From positions 1 to 9,335 of the forward strand of contig CAIRAS010000483.1 of NCBI GenBank assembly GCA_903876615.1: a DNA stretch of 9,335 nt. The letters run 5' to 3'. The notes under the pieces are model-generated. The model did no database searches, was not told where the DNA came from, and was given only the letters and a program-made list of their open reading frames with translations. Below, one piece after another: positions 5,871 through 9,335 of the stretch (position 1 is the first letter of the stretch; every line of letters starts with the position of its first letter). The DNA is from an uncultured Holophagaceae bacterium (GTDB lineage: Bacteria; Acidobacteriota; Holophagae; Holophagales; Holophagaceae). The translations under genes were made by a program, and so were the position numbers.

Positions 5871-8369
5871 CTAGGGCAGGACAGGGTAGTGGATCGCGAG
5901 GCTCTCCGATCCAAGGTAGCCGGGGATGATCATCGTTTCCAGGCTGCTGGGCGGGGGGGCGATGGGGAAGCCACTGGCATTCGCACCGTCGACCACAAGA
6001 CCGTACTTCACCCAGGCATACAACTGGGTCTGGCAATTGATCACATTGGCCGCAGTGGCGGTATCGGCCAGCAACATGCCGTGCTGGGCAGGGCTGTACT
6101 GCATGATGCCCTGGGTGGGCGCGGTGGCCGTCGAAGCGGTGGCGGCCGCCACGGCCGTCTTGACCGTGGCGAGGGTTGTTCCATAGATATAGGGCACCGC
6201 GGCTGCGGCCTGGGTGTTGCGCAGGACGTGCGTGAAGCCGCCGCTGACATCGCCGCCCAGCTGGCCCTGACGGCCGGCCAGGGCGTTCACGAAATACTGG
6301 CCGGAGGCATTGGGAATGACCGTATCGCCGACTGCTTCCTGCACCAGCATGCGCCCCGCGAGACGGGAGGCGGTCTGGCCAGAAAGAGGCGTGCCCATGG
6401 TGCCGGGATCGATGGGATCGGCCACGGCCTGGGCCAGGGCGAAGAACTGATAGAAAGCGGTGCTGTTGGTGGTGACACCCGCGGCGGTGAGGCCCCCGTT
6501 GACCGTGGCCGAGAAGGCCGGGCTGTCCTTGAGGATGAAGGCCAGGCGGGCACCTGGCACGCTGAGCAGGCCCTTCATGTTGCTGCCACCGGTCTGGACG
6601 CTGTTGCCGGCCAGGAAGTAGGAACCAACGATACTGCCCAGGCTCTGCCCCACGAACTGGGTGGCGCCGGCGGCACTGATGGTCTTGCCGGCGGAAACCA
6701 TTTTAGCCTGCAGGCTGGTGGGATCTGCGGCGGGCTGCTTGAGGATGCGCTCCAAGCGCCAGAGGTTGAAGGCGCTGGTCTGGACACTGGTGCGGGCGGT
6801 CAGGATGGAGGGCAGCATGAAGAAGTTGCTGGCCCACTCGGCGGCGGGTCGGCCATTGCCCATGCCAACACCTGAGTAGAGCGGGGAGGTCAGGCTGCCG
6901 GCAACGCCGGCACCAAGGCCGTGGACGGCCTGGTCGATGGCGACCACGGTGTAGCCCGCGGCACAGAGGGTGTTGGCGAGGCCCAGGGCCTGCTCCTTCT
7001 GGCCGCCGATGCCGTGCATGAAGATGGCGACCTTGTAGCCTCCCGTGGGGGCTGTGGCGAGCGGGGCGATGACGATGAACGGCACCGTGCGAGTCTTGTG
7101 GTAGAAGCCGCGCAGGGCCCCCGTGGCGTTCCGGAAGGCCTGGGTGACGCCGGTGCCGGGCACGGTGCTGGTGCCGGGGTTGTAGACATTGGCGACGGCA
7201 TCGAGCTTGCCGCCAGCATTGGCCAGGTTGGCGTTGACGAGGTAGGGATCCAGCTGCAGGTCGGCGCTCTCGAAGGTGCCTGCGCCCACATAGCCTACAG
7301 CAGCACTGGGTACGGTCCCGAAGATGGCAGCCAGGGACCCGGGACCAGAGGGAATGGCGGAGGTGCCCATGAGCAGGAAGTTCGAAACCCCGTTGTCCCA
7401 GGCCCGGCTTTCAGCGGTGCTGAAGTTCACGGTGTTGGGGACAGGGGCGTTGTTGGCCCAGGCCCACAGGGCCATTTCCATGGGGATGCGCACGGCGGCG
7501 AGGGCCGGCGTGGTGTTGAGGGGGTCGGTGGGGATGTAGCCGGCGCCAGTGGTGATGAAGCGACCCATGACGGCAATGTCAGCGCGCTTGGTGACGGTGG
7601 TGGTGGCGCTGGCGGTGATCAGGTCGTTCATGACCTTGGCATAGCCCGAGAGGAGGATGTTGGTCCCAGAGGTGACGTCGGCCCGCACCGCCTCCAAGGC
7701 GGCGAAGGAACCGGTCAGAGGAATGGTGCCCTTCAGGGCTTCAAAGTAAGGTGAACTCGTGATGGCCAACCCTGCGGTGTCCTTCACCCGATTGGTCACG
7801 ACGTAGAGATACCGGGTGCCAGGCAGCAGGGGCAGCATGGGGGAGGCATAGACGCCCATGCCCGAGGGCACGAGGGCGAAGGTGCTGTAGGTGAAAAGGC
7901 TGGAGACGTCGGTGAAACCCAGGGCGGCGTTCTCGGTCCCCGCAGCGTCTGGCGCCAGTTGGAAGACCTTGATGTTGGTGCTGTTCACCGTGGTGGGATC
8001 CACTGCGGCCGGGAAAGAGATGTAGATCGGCGCGTTCAGGCCGGACACCGCGTGGGTGTTGCCCATCTCCTTGAGGTTGACGAAGGCCAGGGCCTTGTCC
8101 GGGGTCAGGGGGTAGCCGGGATTGATATTCAGCATGCCCGCGGCTGGGGTGGCGGTCGCTGAGTACGTGATCCCAGTGACAGAGGCCGTGACCAGGATGT
8201 TGGGCAGGGGCACGTTGCCGGTGGTGGGGTCGAAGACCGGCGCGACGGAGCTGACGATCTCCCCGGCCCCTGTAAAGGTGGTGGGTGCCTTGGAATCGCC
8301 GCCTCCGTTGCAGGCCAGGAGGGCCAGCAGGGAAGTACCGAGGAACGCTTGGGTCAAGCGTGAATGCAT
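5871..8369 (-). CDS. Pla-1/VolA-like extracellular lipase (lysophospholipase) lipoprotein
   Basis: The 832-aa product begins with a lipoprotein signal: a short basic n-region, a hydrophobic core and lipobox LLAC with Cys20, then a flexible Gly-rich NGGGD linker. The region from about 40 resembles the N-terminal domain of bacterial virulence-factor lipases (FDPTTGNVPLPN at 46-57, and later NAPIYISFPAAVDPTT). The C-terminal half is an alpha/beta hydrolase: oxyanion-type HGIGG (His452-Gly453), nucleophile elbow GQSLG with Ser576, probable acid Asp682 in GDTVIP, and probable base His763 in QHGML. Family members include the surface-exposed lysophospholipase VolA of Vibrio and Pla-1 of Aeromonas, about 800 aa, matching here. 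The likely role is hydrolysis of lysophospholipids or acylglycerols at the cell surface. The substrate is inferred. It is monocistronic and converges with the acyltransferase gene. A strong Shine-Dalgarno supports the start. Confidence 0.85.
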   Translation of the reverse strand: MHSRLTQAFLGTSLLALLACNGGGDSKAPTTFTGAGEIVSSVAPVFDPTTGNVPLPNILVTASVTGITYSATATPAAGMLNINPGYPLTPDKALAFVNLKEMGNTHAVSGLNAPIYISFPAAVDPTTVNSTNIKVFQLAPDAAGTENAALGFTDVSSLFTYSTFALVPSGMGVYASPMLPLLPGTRYLYVVTNRVKDTAGLAITSSPYFEALKGTIPLTGSFAALEAVRADVTSGTNILLSGYAKVMNDLITASATTTVTKRADIAVMGRFITTGAGYIPTDPLNTTPALAAVRIPMEMALWAWANNAPVPNTVNFSTAESRAWDNGVSNFLLMGTSAIPSGPGSLAAIFGTVPSAAVGYVGAGTFESADLQLDPYLVNANLANAGGKLDAVANVYNPGTSTVPGTGVTQAFRNATGALRGFYHKTRTVPFIVIAPLATAPTGGYKVAIFMHGIGGQKEQALGLANTLCAAGYTVVAIDQAVHGLGAGVAGSLTSPLYSGVGMGNGRPAAEWASNFFMLPSILTARTSVQTSAFNLWRLERILKQPAADPTSLQAKMVSAGKTISAAGATQFVGQSLGSIVGSYFLAGNSVQTGGSNMKGLLSVPGARLAFILKDSPAFSATVNGGLTAAGVTTNSTAFYQFFALAQAVADPIDPGTMGTPLSGQTASRLAGRMLVQEAVGDTVIPNASGQYFVNALAGRQGQLGGDVSGGFTHVLRNTQAAAAVPYIYGTTLATVKTAVAAATASTATAPTQGIMQYSPAQHGMLLADTATAANVINCQTQLYAWVKYGLVVDGANASGFPIAPPPSSLETMIIPGYLGSESLAIHYPVLP

Positions 8370-8373
8370 CGCA

Positions 8374-8380
8374 TCACCTC
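8374..8380 (-). promoter_or_regulatory. Strong ribosome binding site of the lipase gene (GAGGTGA)
   Basis: Read on the minus strand, GAGGTGA is a near-complete anti-16S match, its GAGG core ending 7 nt before the ATG at 8369. An overlapping ATG at 8374-8372 is out of frame. I found no convincing -35/-10 pair in the 80 nt upstream. With the terminator at 8449-8479 isolating the gene from upstream, a promoter must lie within about 8381-8450. Confidence 0.65.
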
Positions 8381-8448
8381 ATGGGTGGGGTTAAGGGAAA
8401 GCCAGGAAGGGTCTTCCGACGATAGGCGGGCTGGACAGGAAATTCCAC

Positions 8449-8479
8449 AAAAAAGGAGGGGCCCCGGACAGGGCCCCTC
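8449..8479 (-). terminator. Rho-independent terminator of the coiled-coil gene
   Basis: On the minus strand a perfect 9-bp stem (GAGGGGCCC paired with GGGCCCCTC, 8479-8471 and 8464-8456) with a 6-nt loop is followed, after one C, by six T residues (8454-8449). This is a textbook intrinsic terminator, 17 nt after the stop codon at 8497. It separates the coiled-coil gene from the lipase gene. Confidence 0.9.
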
Positions 8480-8481
8480 TC

Positions 8482-8495
8482 AGGTCTGAAGACCT
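8482..8495 (-). other. Short hairpin directly after the stop codon
   Basis: AGGTC-TGAA-GACCT makes a 5-bp stem with a tetraloop, starting 1 nt after the stop codon of the coiled-coil gene and just ahead of its terminator. It may stabilise the 3' end or simply be chance. No U-tract follows. Confidence 0.35.
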
Positions 8496-8496
8496 C

Positions 8497-9335
8497 CTAG
8501 TCCGTCACAGCAAAGACGACCTTGTCGTTCTTAAAGCGGGTGACGGTGATCAGCTCTACGGTGGCCGTCAGCTTGTCCTCGCTGATGCTGAGCTTGTAGT
8601 GCTCGTCCTTAAGGTAGGAACCGGGCACGACGTTCACCTTCCCGATCTTGGCCAGGCCCAGGTCGGAGGCCTTGATGACGATGGTCTTGGCGGAGCGGAG
8701 GTCGAGGCTCTGGGTGAAGACCTCATCCCGCCAGTTCTTGCCAGCTCGGTCCTTGGCAAAAACGGGGATTTCGATGATTCCTTCGGCCTTCAGCTTGTCG
8801 CGTGTGCCGACCACATAGTGGAGGGAGTTCAGCTTGGCCAGCTGGCCGGCATTGTCGGCCTGGAGCTTGCTGCGCTCCTCAATGAGGTTCGCACGCTCGC
8901 CCCGGAGGCCGGCAATCTCCTCCTCGATCTTCTTTTTCTGGCCTTCGAGGTCCAGGACCTCTTCCTGCAGCTTCTCGTTCTGGGCCACGGCCACGTCCCG
9001 CTCGCCTTCGACCTTTTCGCGCTCCTGGCGCATCAGATCGTTGGGGCTGATCTTGGCCTTGCCCTGGGAGACCCAAGTGCCGTAGGTGCCGTTGGCGTAG
9101 AAGTGGTAGACCTCGAAGCCCGGGGCGAGCTTTTCCAGGATGGCCACCCGGCTCACCAGCTTCTTGGCGTCGGCCTCGGAGACCCCCTTCTTCTTCAGGA
9201 AGCGCATGGCCATGCCGTAGTGGCTGTCGTTGGGCTTGGCCAGGTCGGGCCGGGGCAGGTCGGCCTTGAGCTTGGCCAGCTTGACGTTGAGGTCCTTGAT
9301 CTCCTTGTCCTTGTCCAGCACTTCCTGGAGCAAGG
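8497..9335 (-). CDS. Coiled-coil envelope-type protein of unknown function (partial, 5' end outside window)
   Basis: At least 278 codons are open to the window edge. The first possible start, TTG at 9333, has no visible context and is more likely an internal Leu, so the N-terminus, including any signal peptide or lipobox, is missing. Order of parts, counted from that Leu: charged coiled coil (about 1-27), a small globular segment (about 36-95) with FYANGTYGTWVSQGKAKISP, a second long Lys/Glu heptad-rich coiled coil (about 100-168), and a beta-rich C-terminal domain (170-278) opening with LHYVVGTRDKLKAEGII. That last pattern resembles the end of coiled-coil envelope proteins common in Bacteroidota (YYVVGTKKELKEKGII-like); the resemblance is from memory and unverified. 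Acidic and basic residues are balanced. It ends in ...VVFAVTD and a TAG, followed by its own strong terminator. Function unknown. Confidence 0.8.
   Translation of the reverse strand, partial: LLQEVLDKDKEIKDLNVKLAKLKADLPRPDLAKPNDSHYGMAMRFLKKKGVSEADAKKLVSRVAILEKLAPGFEVYHFYANGTYGTWVSQGKAKISPNDLMRQEREKVEGERDVAVAQNEKLQEEVLDLEGQKKKIEEEIAGLRGERANLIEERSKLQADNAGQLAKLNSLHYVVGTRDKLKAEGIIEIPVFAKDRAGKNWRDEVFTQSLDLRSAKTIVIKASDLGLAKIGKVNVVPGSYLKDEHYKLSISEDKLTATVELITVTRFKNDKVVFAVTD

Noticed and set aside
5889..6875. Plus-strand open frame (328 codons) opposite the lipase
   Set aside because: The composition is Gly/Ala/His/Arg-rich and non-protein-like, with no domain. The minus strand encodes a lipoprotein signal and an intact catalytic triad.
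6921..7754. Plus-strand open frame (277 codons) opposite the lipase
   Set aside because: Same reasoning as for the previous frame: very Gly/Val/Asp-rich, no domain, covered by the real lipase gene.
8381..8450. A -35/-10 pair for the lipase gene (TTGTGG with TATCGT)
   Set aside because: The spacing is 20 nt and both hexamers are poor matches, so I do not annotate it as a promoter.
9331..9333. TTG at 9333 as the true start of the coiled-coil gene
   Set aside because: It lies 2 nt from the window edge with no upstream sequence to judge, and the protein begins in mid coiled coil without a signal peptide. An internal Leu is more likely.

Overview
The window is a GC-rich (roughly two-thirds G+C by eye), densely coding bacterial segment from a Gram-negative (diderm) organism. 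Outer-membrane assembly genes (a BamA/Omp85 protein with a terminal Phe, and an OmpH/Skp chaperone), a lipobox-bearing esterase and short Shine-Dalgarno-led genes establish this. My best guess for the source is an Acidobacteriota member of the Holophagae type (Geothrix/Holophaga-like). That rests on general composition, gene content and protein style, not on a diagnostic marker, so a deltaproteobacterium-like lineage cannot be excluded.

Layout. Positions 1-66 hold what may be the last codons of an upstream gene, overlapping the start of bamA in an ATGA junction. A plus-strand cluster follows: bamA (63-2636), an OmpH/Skp-type periplasmic chaperone (2687-3295), a Spinster-like MFS permease (3317-4555) and a PlsC-type membrane acyltransferase (4557-5816). 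Gaps are 50, 21 and 1 nt, so at least the last three genes look like one transcription unit. A perfect TATAAT box in the bamA-skp gap may add an internal promoter. A perfect 10-bp GC hairpin (5824-5847) lies between the acyltransferase and the converging minus-strand gene.

On the minus strand is a large lipoprotein esterase (8369-5871) that resembles the Pla-1/VolA extracellular lipase family. Upstream of it, also on the minus strand, is the 3' part of a coiled-coil envelope-type protein (from the window edge to 8497). That gene is closed by a textbook intrinsic terminator (9-bp GC stem plus six U) at 8449-8479.

How the genes fit together. BamA inserts beta-barrels into the outer membrane and Skp escorts the unfolded barrels across the periplasm. 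The genes that commonly follow bamA-skp in proteobacteria (lpxD, fabZ, lpxA) are absent. Their place is taken by a permease and a glycerolipid acyltransferase that are essentially translationally coupled. This pairing is functionally reminiscent of the LplT-Aas lysophospholipid re-import and re-acylation pair, though the proteins belong to different families. With a VolA-like (lyso)phospholipase candidate converging on them, the window has an envelope-biogenesis and lipid-recycling theme; that last step is inference. I saw no mobile element, tRNA/rRNA, CRISPR array or phage signature. No stretch longer than about 130 nt lacks a gene.
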